Assembly (NCBI GenBank): GCA_019745325.1
Contig: JAIETK010000008.1
Coordinates: 1-64,000 of the forward strand
DNA: 64,000 nucleotides
From: Nitrosomonas sp.
GTDB lineage: Bacteria; Pseudomonadota; Gammaproteobacteria; Burkholderiales; Nitrosomonadaceae
Direction of reading: 5' to 3'
Shown here: positions 26,770-34,771 of the stretch, piece by piece
How positions within the stretch are numbered: the first letter of the stretch is position 1
Layout of the letters: each line of letters starts with the position of its first letter
Translations under genes and position numbers: made by a program
The notes under the pieces: generated by a model
Seen by the model: the letters and a program-made list of their open reading frames with translations, nothing else
The model's database searches: none
What the model was told of the DNA's origin: nothing

Positions 26770-28995
26770 CTAAACCGCCGCTCTCGACAGTACAAACGCG
26801 CGAACCGCGCTGGCATCGTATCCGAGTTCGCTGGTCCAGCCGTCCGTTGCCATCGCATCCACGTACAGATTTTCGCTGAATCCGGCGACCGGGCAGCCAT
26901 CTAATGCGCAACCCGGAGGCAAGTTGTCGTTCAGCAAATTCGATACCGCGCGGTTGGTTGAGAACGAGCCGGTACCGACCGGATCCCAGCCGCCGGGAGA
27001 AGGCAATTGCAGCACGGAATTAGCGCCACGAACCACACCGAAGTGATATTTCGCAAATCCGTGCGGATGCTTGGCTTGCCATGTCATCGTCACGGAATCC
27101 TTGGCGGCATAATTCAGCACGCCGCAGCAAGGATCCGCTGCCAAGGCTCCGATGGTTGGCGCATCGATACCGGCAAAGCAGTGATTATTGTCGACGTGCA
27201 GCGTCACAATCATGCTGTTGCCGGAAACCAAGCCGAGCGGCGCGGCAGCGGTGGTATAAATTGTGCCGGTCAGGTCGGGAACATCCGGCACCACATACTG
27301 GATGCCTGATGCCGCGATGTTGACCGGCTGGCCGGTAGCATTGAACAAATCCAGCTTGAGTTGATACTTACCGCTGTTATCCGTTCCGATGGTATTGCCA
27401 TTGGCATCATACGTCATGCCTGCTGCCAATTCCTGCGTCGGGAACTTCGCATTGCTGAAATGCTCAACGATCTCACTGATATGCGGCGGCGCATCCCAAA
27501 CCCCTTCGGGTGCGACCGACGGGTAGGGAATCTCGAACAGATCGGGCACCATGTGGCCGGTGCCGTCGTCGGCGTTCTTAGGACCGAGTAAATACGGTGT
27601 CCATGCCGGCATCGGTCCGGTTGGCGTATTCACATCGTGGCGGTAATAGTGATAAACCGCGCTACTCAGCGGCGCGAAATCGCCGCTGTCGCCTTTGCGC
27701 CAGGAAATCCGGTAATACTTCACGCCGAGCGCTTCCAATGCATTGGAAAACTCCAGGCGCGGCCGTAGCAAACCGCCCCACGGCGCGCCGCTATCGGTTA
27801 AGCCGCGGTTGTCGTCGTCGGTGCTGCCTTGCAGCGACGGCGCGGTTCCGTAGATGTGGCTTAACGCATGCGTACCGATGGCAAGAAACGCGACCCAATT
27901 AGCAGGGCCGATCACCGGCGGGCAAGGCGAACAGATTTGCGCCAGCGGATGCTTGGTGTACAACGTGACTTCGGTGCCACAGACGTAATCCCAATGCGTG
28001 TGGCACGAAACCGGCTTGGGTTCGTAAATCGTCACATCCAGGAAACCGAACAAACGCTGGCGTGCTTTGAAATAAAGATCGGGAATATCGGTATCGTTGC
28101 AGCTGCGGAAAAACACCGTTTGAAATTTTCCGCAAGCATCGGTGGTTGTGGTCGCGACTTTTTGCTTGGTCACCAGCAGCGGGAAGAAACGGCAGAGCAA
28201 CGGACGGATAATGAACGCGTGGCCGATCAACGCCTGCTGGAATTGCAACCGGCTGCCGGCTTTGGCGATGTATTTCAATTCCGTCGCGTTCGCGATTTCG
28301 TCGAACGCATCCGCGGCATCTTCCGGCGCAACGTTTTCTTGCGCGGCGCCGGAAGCCGCCATCATCATGCGCCGCTCAAATGGCGCCGGATCGGGTCCCG
28401 GGCCGGGCCACGGAAACGGTTCGGGGATTCGCGGGAGATCGACGACCGAGGGCCAGGGGCGCGGATGCACGATCACATCGCGCAGACGGTCGATGATGGC
28501 ATCCGGCAGCTTCGGAATCAGGATGTGTAACGGATCGACCTCGAAGACCTCGACCGTCGCATTGCACACCGGATACTCGACCGCCGTGCCGCCGACGGTA
28601 ATTCGTTTCATCAACTTCCCGCGCACGAAACACGCGCGGAAGAACCAGCAATGCCAAATATCCGGGAACACGCGGAACTGCAATTCCTTGACTGGAGCTC
28701 TGGGATCGACCAGCAAAAACTGCTGCTGCGCGCCGCGGCGGATTAGATCGTCATACCCGGCGTCTTTCTCCTCGGATGCCGGACCGACCAGAATACGCAG
28801 CCGCTCTTTGCTGGCCGTTACGGGCACGCGCAACGCCGCTTTGCCGCCATCCTTAGCCGGCGCGGATGTCAGCATGCGCCCATCGGCTGAGAATGCATAC
28901 GCAAAAACTTCAGGAGGTTTGGTGTCGCTTTTAACGTCAACCAGCTCAGTGACGACGATAAGCTCGTAGAACCGGGGGTTGTCTTTTATGGCCAT
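26770..28995 (-). CDS. Orphan 741-residue protein
   Basis: I do not recognise this 741-residue protein. It has no signal peptide or membrane helix. The first 130 residues look beta-rich (FAYAFSADGRML, ALRVPVTASKERLRILVGP). A Pro-rich hinge occupies about 178-205 (PFPWPGPGPDPAPF). The centre (about 265-370) has a TTDACGKFQTVFF unit like a carboxypeptidase-regulatory beta-sandwich and many cysteines (VSCHTHWDYVCG, QICSPCPP). The C-terminal half has YDANGNTIGTDNSGKYQLKL and more Cys pairs (DPCCGVLNY, GCALDGCP). A strong AAGGAG site precedes the ATG. The open frame and codon pattern support a real gene; its function is unknown. Confidence 0.8.
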   Translation of the reverse strand: MAIKDNPRFYELIVVTELVDVKSDTKPPEVFAYAFSADGRMLTSAPAKDGGKAALRVPVTASKERLRILVGPASEEKDAGYDDLIRRGAQQQFLLVDPRAPVKELQFRVFPDIWHCWFFRACFVRGKLMKRITVGGTAVEYPVCNATVEVFEVDPLHILIPKLPDAIIDRLRDVIVHPRPWPSVVDLPRIPEPFPWPGPGPDPAPFERRMMMAASGAAQENVAPEDAADAFDEIANATELKYIAKAGSRLQFQQALIGHAFIIRPLLCRFFPLLVTKQKVATTTTDACGKFQTVFFRSCNDTDIPDLYFKARQRLFGFLDVTIYEPKPVSCHTHWDYVCGTEVTLYTKHPLAQICSPCPPVIGPANWVAFLAIGTHALSHIYGTAPSLQGSTDDDNRGLTDSGAPWGGLLRPRLEFSNALEALGVKYYRISWRKGDSGDFAPLSSAVYHYYRHDVNTPTGPMPAWTPYLLGPKNADDGTGHMVPDLFEIPYPSVAPEGVWDAPPHISEIVEHFSNAKFPTQELAAGMTYDANGNTIGTDNSGKYQLKLDLFNATGQPVNIAASGIQYVVPDVPDLTGTIYTTAAAPLGLVSGNSMIVTLHVDNNHCFAGIDAPTIGALAADPCCGVLNYAAKDSVTMTWQAKHPHGFAKYHFGVVRGANSVLQLPSPGGWDPVGTGSFSTNRAVSNLLNDNLPPGCALDGCPVAGFSENLYVDAMATDGWTSELGYDASAVRAFVLSRAAV

Positions 28996-29200
28996 GATGT
29001 TCTCCTTATCGGAATAATATGAGCAGGCTATCGGTTAACAGCCTGTAGAGAAACAGAATTTGGAGCAAATGACAGATTTAAACGCTGCTGGCCGGTTTCG
29101 CCGATTGCAGCAAAAATAGCCTAACAGAATTAACCGCGCGCGAATGTGACATTTCGCACTACGGTTAAAGAATTCTATCAAACTAATCTGATAGGACTTT

Positions 29201-29257
29201 GATGCAGCGCAATATTTTGGTGTTAGAGGATGCAGCGGGTGGTGGAAAATTTTCCCC
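29201..29257. repeat. Upstream repeat, copy 1
   Basis: The first 26 bases (29201-29226) are identical to 31885-31910, and similarity continues in degraded form for about 30 bases (TGGAAAA...TTCC). Both copies lie on the same strand, upstream of the two orphan minus-strand genes. Confidence 0.8.
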
Positions 29258-29319
29258 GGCCGTCAAGTAGATCGAAGCAAAGCATGGCAAACGGATGCAT
29301 GGATATTTCTATCAACATG

Positions 29320-29362
29320 AGCAGGCTTTTGACAAGAGCTGTTGTCCTGTCAAAAGCCTGCT
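29320..29362. terminator. Strong hairpin downstream of the chemoreceptor gene
   Basis: A perfect 15-bp stem AGCAGGCTTTTGACA/TGTCAAAAGCCTGCT encloses a 13-base loop, 29 bases past the chemoreceptor stop. There is no clear T-run on either strand, so it may act as an mRNA-stabilising or palindromic element instead of a classical terminator. Confidence 0.5.
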
Positions 29363-29390
29363 GTGTCAGTCCGGTTGAATCTTTTCTAAT

Positions 29391-30923
29391 TTAATGGGCA
29401 TTTTCCTGTTTGAACTGGTACGCCAAACCAGCAAGCAGTTTGACTTTTTGTGACATTGCTTCACTTGCGGCGGCTGATTCTTCGACCAGCGCGGCATTTT
29501 GCTGCGTGGTTTCGTCGATCTGCGATACCGCCTGGTTGATTTGCTCGATGCCGTTGGCTTGTTCCTGGCAGGATTCGGAGATTTCGGCCACGATACTGGA
29601 AATTTTCTTGACGCTCTCGGTGATCTTTCTGAGCGCTTCACCGGATTCGTTGACCAGGCTGGTACCCTTTTCCACTTTGGCCACGCTGTCATTAATCAAT
29701 GTCTTGATCTGTTTGGCAGAATCCGCACTGCGGCCAGCTAGGTTACGCACTTCATTCGCGACTACCGCGAATCCGCGCCCTTGTTCACCTGCCCGGGCCG
29801 CTTCAACGGCTGCATTGAGCGCCAGCAGATTGGTCTGGAACGCAATGCTGTCGATGACATTGATGATCTCTGCAATTTCTTTGCTGCTGTCGTGGATTTC
29901 AGCCATTGCATGCATGGCGCTGGTAACCACCGCGCCGCTTTTTTCTGCATAACGTTGCGAATCATGTACGAGTTGATTGGCTTGGCGCGCATTGTCGGCA
30001 TTCTGCTGTACGGTGGAGGTGATTTCTTCCATGCTGGATGCTGTTTCTTCCAGACTCGATGCCTGATTCTCGGTGCGTTCGGATAAGTACAGGTTGCCGG
30101 TTGCGATTTCGGATGCTGAATGATCAAGTACGGATGATGACTCTTTGACGCGTCCGATGGCGGTGCGCAGTTTAGCGTTCATAAAGATCAGCGCATATTC
30201 GATTTGGCCGATTTCGTCGGTTCTGCCGGTATAGATATAGCGTGTCAACGCATCGTTAGCGATTTTTTCAGAACGTGCGGCCATTTTGCGCAGTCCGGAC
30301 AATAGGGTGTATACGGTGGCATAACTGACTCCCGCTCCCGTGATGGCGCCCGCCAATGCCGGTATCCACGCGATTTGCCCGGCAGCGGCCAGAATCGTGA
30401 ACAGTATGATGAAAAGGCTCGATACGCTCAGACCGACCCGGGTGGTAAATGACAGCGGAAAACGTGTCAATTTAACGTTGCTCAGCGTCGAACGGCGTTT
30501 GTCGGAATCCGTTTTTTTCGACATGATTTTGGCATACAGCGCCTCAGCACGGTCGACCCATTCCTGTTTCGGTTTGACCCGGACCGATTGGTAGCCGATC
30601 ACTTGTCCGTCTTCGTATTGCGCGCTGGCAAAAGCATCCACCCAGTAATGGTCGCCGCATTTGTTGCGGTTTTTTACGATACCCATCCACGGCTTGCCGC
30701 CCTTCAAAGTTTCCCACAGGTTGGCATATGCTTCGGGCGGCATGTCGGGATGACGGATGATGTTATGATTCTTGCCGTTCAGTTCATCCCAGGTAAAGCC
30801 GCTCATGCGGATGAAGTCGTCGTTGGCGGATGTCAGAATGCCCTTCAGGTTGGTAGTTGAAATGATTTCGGTTTCATTGTTCATGCCCATGTCACGCTGG
30901 GTTACGGGTTCGTTGATTCTCAT
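29391..30923 (-). CDS. Aer-type methyl-accepting chemotaxis protein
   Basis: This 510-residue chemoreceptor has an N-terminal PAS domain (about 15-125) with the Aer motif (GKNHNIIRHPDMPPEAYANLW). Two adjacent hydrophobic segments at about 165-205 anchor it without a periplasmic sensor domain, a HAMP-like linker follows, and the cytoplasmic signalling coiled coil (about 265-505) contains the conserved tip (FAVVANEVRNLAGRSA). It should sense redox or oxygen through a PAS-bound flavin and signal to CheA. It is a single gene with an AAGGAAG site. It lies between the two orphan genes and fits the flagellar genes at the window end. Confidence 0.93.
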   Translation of the reverse strand: MRINEPVTQRDMGMNNETEIISTTNLKGILTSANDDFIRMSGFTWDELNGKNHNIIRHPDMPPEAYANLWETLKGGKPWMGIVKNRNKCGDHYWVDAFASAQYEDGQVIGYQSVRVKPKQEWVDRAEALYAKIMSKKTDSDKRRSTLSNVKLTRFPLSFTTRVGLSVSSLFIILFTILAAAGQIAWIPALAGAITGAGVSYATVYTLLSGLRKMAARSEKIANDALTRYIYTGRTDEIGQIEYALIFMNAKLRTAIGRVKESSSVLDHSASEIATGNLYLSERTENQASSLEETASSMEEITSTVQQNADNARQANQLVHDSQRYAEKSGAVVTSAMHAMAEIHDSSKEIAEIINVIDSIAFQTNLLALNAAVEAARAGEQGRGFAVVANEVRNLAGRSADSAKQIKTLINDSVAKVEKGTSLVNESGEALRKITESVKKISSIVAEISESCQEQANGIEQINQAVSQIDETTQQNAALVEESAAASEAMSQKVKLLAGLAYQFKQENAH

Positions 30924-30981
30924 GATGATGGCTTCCTTGTTAAATCCAATAAAGATTCAGTTCAGATAATCCGCTGCCATG

Positions 30982-31123
30982 ACAGGCTGTTGAAAAACTA
31001 TCTACGTTGCCGCTGCGGTGTTAAAAACAGGCTAAAGTGCTTATTTATTAGGCATAAACTGCGCTTTTTCACCTGTTTTTGCCTTGCATCGGCTGCCTCG
31101 AAAACGTTTTTCAACGGGCCTGT
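30982..31123. repeat. Palindromic MITE-like element
   Basis: Inverted ends ACAGGCTGTTGAAAAAC (30982-30998) and GTTTTTCAACGGGCCTGT (31106-31123) bound about 142 bases. A nested inverted pair, AAAAACAGG at 31023-31031 and CCTGTTTTT at 31072-31080, makes the whole element foldable. Its right end touches the stop codon of the 148-residue gene. TGTTGAAAAAC-type ends are typical of small non-autonomous elements. Confidence 0.7.
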
Positions 31124-31569
31124 TAAGCCAAGCTCATGTACAACCAGCGATGGCTGTCTTCGTCGTTTTGGGATGCGGTATCGTCGTTGGCGCAGTCGAG
31201 TTTGATGTTGGCGAAATCAGCTAAAGTAAGTCTGCGCTGAACACTTGTCAGAATAAAATTGTAAGTGCGGATGAAACTGTGGCCGATGCCGCAACGTGCG
31301 ACTGCATGACCGGTGCCGTGCGTGCCTGTCGCAGCAGCCGATTCGCTGCTGATGTACTGGACATTGGAGTCTTCGTTGACTCTGAGGGTATTGAGGAGGG
31401 ATTTATCAGCCACATCGAAATAAACACCGTATAGTTGGTTGATTGAAAAACCATGCTGCTTGACTTCAAAGGACAGTGCGCCGTCCTGCCGCTCGGTCAC
31501 ATCGACGCGTACTCTGGATTGTTTATCTGCTGCGGTGTTGCCTTTAACGATAAAAGTGATGGTCGTCAT
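31123..31569 (-). CDS. Orphan 148-residue protein
   Basis: I do not recognise this 148-residue protein. It has no signal peptide and no membrane helix. The N-terminal half is beta-rich with polar alternation (TTITFIVKGNT, SRVRVDVTERQDGALSFEVKQ), followed by INQLYGVYFDVADKSLLNTLRV. The stop codon lies at the edge of the palindromic element, so the native C-terminus may have been changed by insertion. The ribosome site and leader (AAGGAGACCATC before ATG) closely resemble those of the 741-residue orphan gene (AAGGAGAACATC). Both have the same repeat further upstream. Confidence 0.7.
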   Translation of the reverse strand: MTTITFIVKGNTAADKQSRVRVDVTERQDGALSFEVKQHGFSINQLYGVYFDVADKSLLNTLRVNEDSNVQYISSESAAATGTHGTGHAVARCGIGHSFIRTYNFILTSVQRRLTLADFANIKLDCANDDTASQNDEDSHRWLYMSLA

Positions 31570-31777
31570 GATGGTCTCCTTAATATTTCATTCAAATTTG
31601 TTTAAGTTTCACTGGATCGTCGAGTAGAGCTTCGATGGTGAAACTATAAAATAACAATCACCCGCAATTGTTGAGACAATGTAAAGTCTTTGTGAAATGT
31701 GATGAATAGATTTTTCGGGAAATCTAAGTTACTGAAATATTAATGAAACAGTGTGAGCGGGTGGTGGGGTTGGAGGT

Positions 31778-31909
31778 TTACCACCACTGTTCATGATCTT
31801 CTTGATACACCTGCATCGAATTTTTTACCAAGCGCGCATAATCCGAAGCTTCCGAGAAGACGGGGATTGACTTGGCAAAATTCTGATGCAGCGCAATATT
31901 TTGGTGTTA
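31778..31909 (-). pseudogene. C-terminal remnant of an unknown gene
   Basis: Minus-strand frame of 42 codons between two stops encodes a coding-like peptide that includes NFAKSIPVFSEASDYARLVK and ends EDHEQWW. It has no start codon near its beginning and no ribosome site. The composition suggests the tail of a former gene whose upstream part has been lost or replaced by the repeat at 31885. The family is not recognised. Confidence 0.35.
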
Positions 31910-31942
31910 GTGGCTGCGGTAGCTGATGGAAAAATAGTTCCA
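31885..31942. repeat. Upstream repeat, copy 2
   Basis: This is the second copy of the sequence at 29201-29257. 26 bases are identical and a further 30 or so are diverged. It lies about 316 bases upstream of the 148-residue gene; copy 1 lies about 206 bases upstream of the 741-residue gene. Confidence 0.8.
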
Positions 31943-31979
31943 CCATTTTTAATGGAAACTTGCGGCAGGGCGTTTTAAT

Positions 31980-32189
31980 TTAATAGCTTTTGTCAGTCTC
32001 GTAACCGGCAGGGTTTTTCGATACCTTCGGCGCATCCTCGCCAATCATCACTGGCCCACCGTCCCGCCAGACGACAGCGTACTGACCCAAGCGGCGTTTC
32101 CTTTCAAGTGCTTGCGTTACGGCTTTTTGCAGCGCATCCAGGATTTCTTGACCTTCTTTGGAAGGCGTTGTTTTCAGTGTAATTTTCAT
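31980..32189 (-). CDS. Putative antitoxin partner of the zeta-like kinase
   Basis: This 69-residue soluble protein begins [20 protein letters not shown] and has a basic central helix with [15 protein letters not shown]. It overlaps the upstream zeta-like gene by four bases (ATGA), so the two are translated together. By position it is the antitoxin, but the order is toxin first, and the sequence does not resemble classical epsilon antitoxin. The C-terminal [14 protein letters not shown] is of unknown role. Confidence 0.65.
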   Translation of the reverse strand: MKITLKTTPSKEGQEILDALQKAVTQALERKRRLGQYAVVWRDGGPVMIGEDAPKVSKNPAGYETDKSY

Positions 32190-32758
32190 TTGGCGATGCT
32201 TGCTAATAACTGTTGATAATAACCTTCATGAAGAATATCACGACTGCCGCCTTTTTGTTCAAACACTAAGATGGGACTTTCACCATCATTCATGAAACAA
32301 GTGCAACGATCAACTTTGTAACTGAATACATTGAGAAAATTAGCCAGACTGCGTGGGAAACGCCGCTCAATGTCGTGCAGTGGGATATTGTGACCACCAT
32401 GTATTACTCGTTCTGCAACGCGCATTTTCGACATCCCCACATTTGGCAAAGCAAGGTAGATCAATTCCACCTGCCAGCCATCACGTTGCAGCCGATGAAT
32501 CAGGCGTAAATAGCTACGACCTGAAAGCGTGGTTTCGAATGCAAAATTCTCGCGGCAGTTGATGTTTTCTTCGATCTCGCTCAAAAAGATACGGCTTGCG
32601 GCAATAAGTTCGCGCTCCGGCGCCAGCGGGCAAAGGCCCGCTGCGATCAGATCGGCATTAACAAAATGAGTACAGTCCGCCACCTTAGGCAGATATTCCA
32701 GTGCAAATGTGGTTTTGCCCGCGCCGTTAGGGCCGGCAATGATCCAGCAAGTGGGCAT
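32186..32758 (-). CDS. Zeta toxin-like P-loop kinase
   Basis: This 190-residue P-loop protein has Walker [10 protein letters not shown] (9-17), [11 protein letters not shown] (metal and substrate Asp, about 33-43), [13 protein letters not shown], and [14 protein letters not shown] with an Arg pair for phosphate contact. This pattern is the zeta-toxin/UDP-GlcNAc-kinase-like family. Many short chromosomal members have not been shown to be toxic. It is followed by the overlapping 69-residue gene, forming a two-gene unit next to the integron array. Confidence 0.85.
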   Translation of the reverse strand: MPTCWIIAGPNGAGKTTFALEYLPKVADCTHFVNADLIAAGLCPLAPERELIAASRIFLSEIEENINCRENFAFETTLSGRSYLRLIHRLQRDGWQVELIYLALPNVGMSKMRVAERVIHGGHNIPLHDIERRFPRSLANFLNVFSYKVDRCTCFMNDGESPILVFEQKGGSRDILHEGYYQQLLASIAK

Positions 32759-33069
32759 TACGCAATCTCCCTGTGATTTTTTGTGTCCGTTTGAGTTGAA
32801 TGATCGTGGCGGTTATGCGGTTTGTGAGAATGAATCTTGAATGGTGGGCATCATTTTGCCAATCTGTGACTTGAATACAAGTTTTTTGCTTCTGTCTTCG
32901 CAGTGTTTACGGATCAATTTTTCGAACGTAGATTGTGTGTAAGCAGCGGCTGTCCTGTGTTCGCATGGGTGCAAATGATATGCAGGCGATCAAATCTTGG
33001 CAGTCGAAGATGAAAGGCACTTCAGTACCATTCGCACATGTCTGGGCATAGCGTCCCCTGCAACGCCGG
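32759..33069. other. Region between the kinase gene and the cassette array
   Basis: The promoter of the kinase pair and the left edge of the cassette array lie here. No gene or complete attC arm is visible. The base composition changes towards higher G+C near 33050, where the truncated attC begins. Confidence 0.4.
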
Positions 33070-33077
33070 GTTAGAGC
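33056..33077 (-). other. Truncated attC site (left end of array)
   Basis: Read on the minus strand, GCTCTAAC is followed by CCGGCGTTGCAGGGGACGC, the usual R''-L'' half of an attC site, 24 bases after the stop of cassette gene 1. No matching L'-R' half can be found to the left, so the site is broken. Confidence 0.6.
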
Positions 33078-33100
33078 GCTCTTCGCCGAAGAGGGCTGTG

Positions 33101-33781
33101 TTAGCCATGGTGTCCCACCAGAGCTTGAACACGGGGACGCACGTCGTTCAGAAGGTTGTTGAACGTTACCGCCACCAGCAGCGCGCGCTCAAGCTCTGAC
33201 CGGCCCCATGGGCCCATCTCAAGGCGGAGCGGATTTTGGCCGAAGTACGACCGCAGCCCCTCACCTTCCGTGCGGACGTACATCCCATAGCCACCGGCCA
33301 ATCCGGGATGCGCGTACTCAGACAACCGGTCGTACTCACTCCGAAATCCGGGGAACTGCTTGTCTAGGTGGTCAATCGCCGTCAGTACGTTCATTGACTT
33401 GTTGGGCCAGTCGCCACCTTTGTCCCTGCGCCCAAAAACGACGGACATCAGTAGAGTGTGAATGCCTCGATGGTCCGACGAGTCTGTGAGAGCGTCAAGC
33501 TTCTTCCAGACCGCGTATTGGATGGCAACCGTTTCTACCGCAGAGCGCGTAAGCATACACCCGGGCAACAGGCGTCCCTGGAGGAAGGATGCCTCGGCAC
33601 TCTCCGCGAGATCAACGATCCGGCGCAACGAGACTTGCCGCCATACGTCGAAGAGCCGCAACGACCGCGCGCCAGCATCCGGGCCTACCATTTCGAGCTC
33701 ATTGACGAAGCAACGTTTCAGGCGGTCGACTAATTGTTCGACCTGACCGGACGCTGCTTGAGTGGGACCTTCGGTGACCAT
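33101..33781 (-). CDS. Cassette gene 1, unknown 226-residue protein
   Basis: This 226-residue, mostly helical protein has no recognised function. The pattern LPGCMLTRSAVETVAIQYAVW near 90-110 and YDRLSEYAHPGLAGGYG near 160-176 resembles DUF5677-like helical proteins, in which a polar YxHPG motif follows a long helix. The ATG lies 15 bases after the core site at 33796, with no room for a promoter, as in cassettes. G+C is higher than in flanking genes. A plus-strand frame opposite it is a shadow. Confidence 0.75.
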   Translation of the reverse strand: MVTEGPTQAASGQVEQLVDRLKRCFVNELEMVGPDAGARSLRLFDVWRQVSLRRIVDLAESAEASFLQGRLLPGCMLTRSAVETVAIQYAVWKKLDALTDSSDHRGIHTLLMSVVFGRRDKGGDWPNKSMNVLTAIDHLDKQFPGFRSEYDRLSEYAHPGLAGGYGMYVRTEGEGLRSYFGQNPLRLEMGPWGRSELERALLVAVTFNNLLNDVRPRVQALVGHHG

Positions 33782-33789
33782 GGTTTGCG

Positions 33790-33855
33790 CTCTAACGTGG
33801 AAGTGAGCGGCCTGCGAGGCTTTTCGCGCAGGTCCGCTCGACTGAAAGGTTATAC
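33790..33855 (-). other. attC recombination site B
   Basis: This 66-base site, read on the minus strand, has R'' GTATAAC and R' GTTAGAG. Between them GAGCGG-A-CCTGCG pairs with CGCAGG-CCGCTC around a short loop, leaving one unpaired A, and AGT-C-GAG against CTC-ACT leaves an unpaired C. Two extrahelical bases in a folded stem are the hallmark that integron integrase recognises. Confidence 0.88.
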
Positions 33856-33856
33856 G

Positions 33857-34357
33857 TCATAGCAGTATGCTGGTCAGAACCAGCAAGATGCCCGGCAAGA
33901 ATATGGCTTTGAAAATTACGGTATGCGCCAACTGTGGAAACGCTTTGCCATCCCAAACGGGGAAGTCACCAGCCAATTCCATTAGGGTCGCCCAAGCAAC
34001 AAGCGCCGAGCCGATGAAGGTCACAGCTCTGACGGGATCAAGGGGCAGCGACAACGCGAGGCGATTCAGGTTTGCGGCTACACCAATGGAAAACGCCGCG
34101 ATGACGACTATGGTCCAAAACGCGGACCAAAGCGCACCGTTGATCTCCGTTGTCATTTTCGAGTAGTCGGACCGATAGGTTTCTTCCCATCTCTTCAGTA
34201 TGGCGGAGCCTCCCTCGTCGGCCCTCTGGCGCTGGTCATCGGCTTCGAGGTTACAAGCCATGCCATGAGCTACGGCCATGTCTATGAACTTGCGCTTAGA
34301 CACAAAGAAGATGCAGGCTCCGAGATACGGATTCTGGCGGGCGTATGGGTAGCTCAT
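33857..34357 (-). CDS. Cassette gene 2, unknown membrane protein
   Basis: This 166-residue protein has a soluble N-terminal half containing FVSKRKFIDMAVAHGMA and a charged ILKRWEETYRSDYSKM helix, then about three membrane segments (about 75-92, 105-125 and 143-165). I do not recognise the family. The ATG is 13 bases after the attC A core site, and the TGA stop is two bases before attC B. It is a compact cassette gene; its promoter must lie outside the cassette. Confidence 0.75.
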   Translation of the reverse strand: MSYPYARQNPYLGACIFFVSKRKFIDMAVAHGMACNLEADDQRQRADEGGSAILKRWEETYRSDYSKMTTEINGALWSAFWTIVVIAAFSIGVAANLNRLALSLPLDPVRAVTFIGSALVAWATLMELAGDFPVWDGKAFPQLAHTVIFKAIFLPGILLVLTSILL

Positions 34358-34369
34358 CGGTGTGGTGAC

Positions 34370-34447
34370 GTATAACGTGGAGCTGAGGGGCGCGCCGTAG
34401 GGGCGTCCCAGCCCCCGAAGGGGGCGAACTCGAGCGCAGGGTTAGGC
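34370..34447 (-). other. attC recombination site A
   Basis: This 78-base site, read on the minus strand, has R'' GCCTAAC and R' GTTATAC. L'' (TGCGCTCGAG) pairs with L' (CAGCTCCAC) with unpaired bases, and the loop holds an internal hairpin GCCCCC-TTC-GGGGGC. It lies 48 bases after the stop of cassette gene 3. Confidence 0.85.
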
Positions 34448-34495
34448 ATAACTCCGTTTGCTCTTATTCTGGATATTTGGATAGTCACGTTAAGG

Positions 34496-34771
34496 TTATC
34501 TACGTTGAGGGTTTTCGTAGTAATCCCAAGAATACGTCACCGGCTGAACAAGAGTGTGATGAAAAGTAACGATTGGTTTTTCATCTTTCGAGTATCCAAC
34601 TCCGACAACCTTCAACTTAAGGGCGTCTTGTTTGAGATATATCGAAACAATCGACGGGCACAGTCCGCGTGGGTCAGGAAGGCGATCCAGCACATACTTA
34701 ATATTTTCCTGCACTCGATCAGCAGATGGTTCAATTGGTAATTCGCTTTCCCATTCAAATTTAATATCCAT
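34496..34771 (-). CDS. Cassette gene 3, unknown 91-residue protein
   Basis: This 91-residue soluble protein begins MDIKFEWESELPIE and has a central VSIYLKQDALKLKVVGVGYS strand pair. No family is recognised. The GGGGAATCT leader before the ATG is a modest ribosome site, 25-30 bases after the array-start core site at 34803. G+C is lower than in cassettes 1 and 2, consistent with separate origins. Confidence 0.7.
   Translation of the reverse strand: MDIKFEWESELPIEPSADRVQENIKYVLDRLPDPRGLCPSIVSIYLKQDALKLKVVGVGYSKDEKPIVTFHHTLVQPVTYSWDYYENPQRR

Larger units (their letters stand above)
28996..29390. other. Intergenic region with repeat and hairpin
   Basis: These 395 bases separate the orphan gene from the chemoreceptor gene. 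They hold repeat copy 1 (29201-29257), a short dyad (CTATCAAACTAATCTGATAG at 29176-29195) and a 15-bp perfect hairpin at 29320-29362. I see no coding sequence. Confidence 0.55.
31570..31979. other. Intergenic region with repeat and ORF remnant
   Basis: These 410 bases lie between the 148-residue gene and the toxin-antitoxin pair. They contain repeat copy 2 and a 42-codon coding-like remnant at 31778-31909. The rest is AT-rich leader sequence of the 148-residue gene. Confidence 0.5.

Noticed and set aside
28142..28969. 275-codon plus-strand frame opposite the 741-residue gene
   Set aside because: Ser/Arg-rich antisense composition; the minus frame has the better ribosome site and protein-like composition.
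33458..33746. Two overlapping plus-strand frames inside cassette gene 1
   Set aside because: Cassette genes are read in the direction that places attC at the 3' end, which is the minus strand here.
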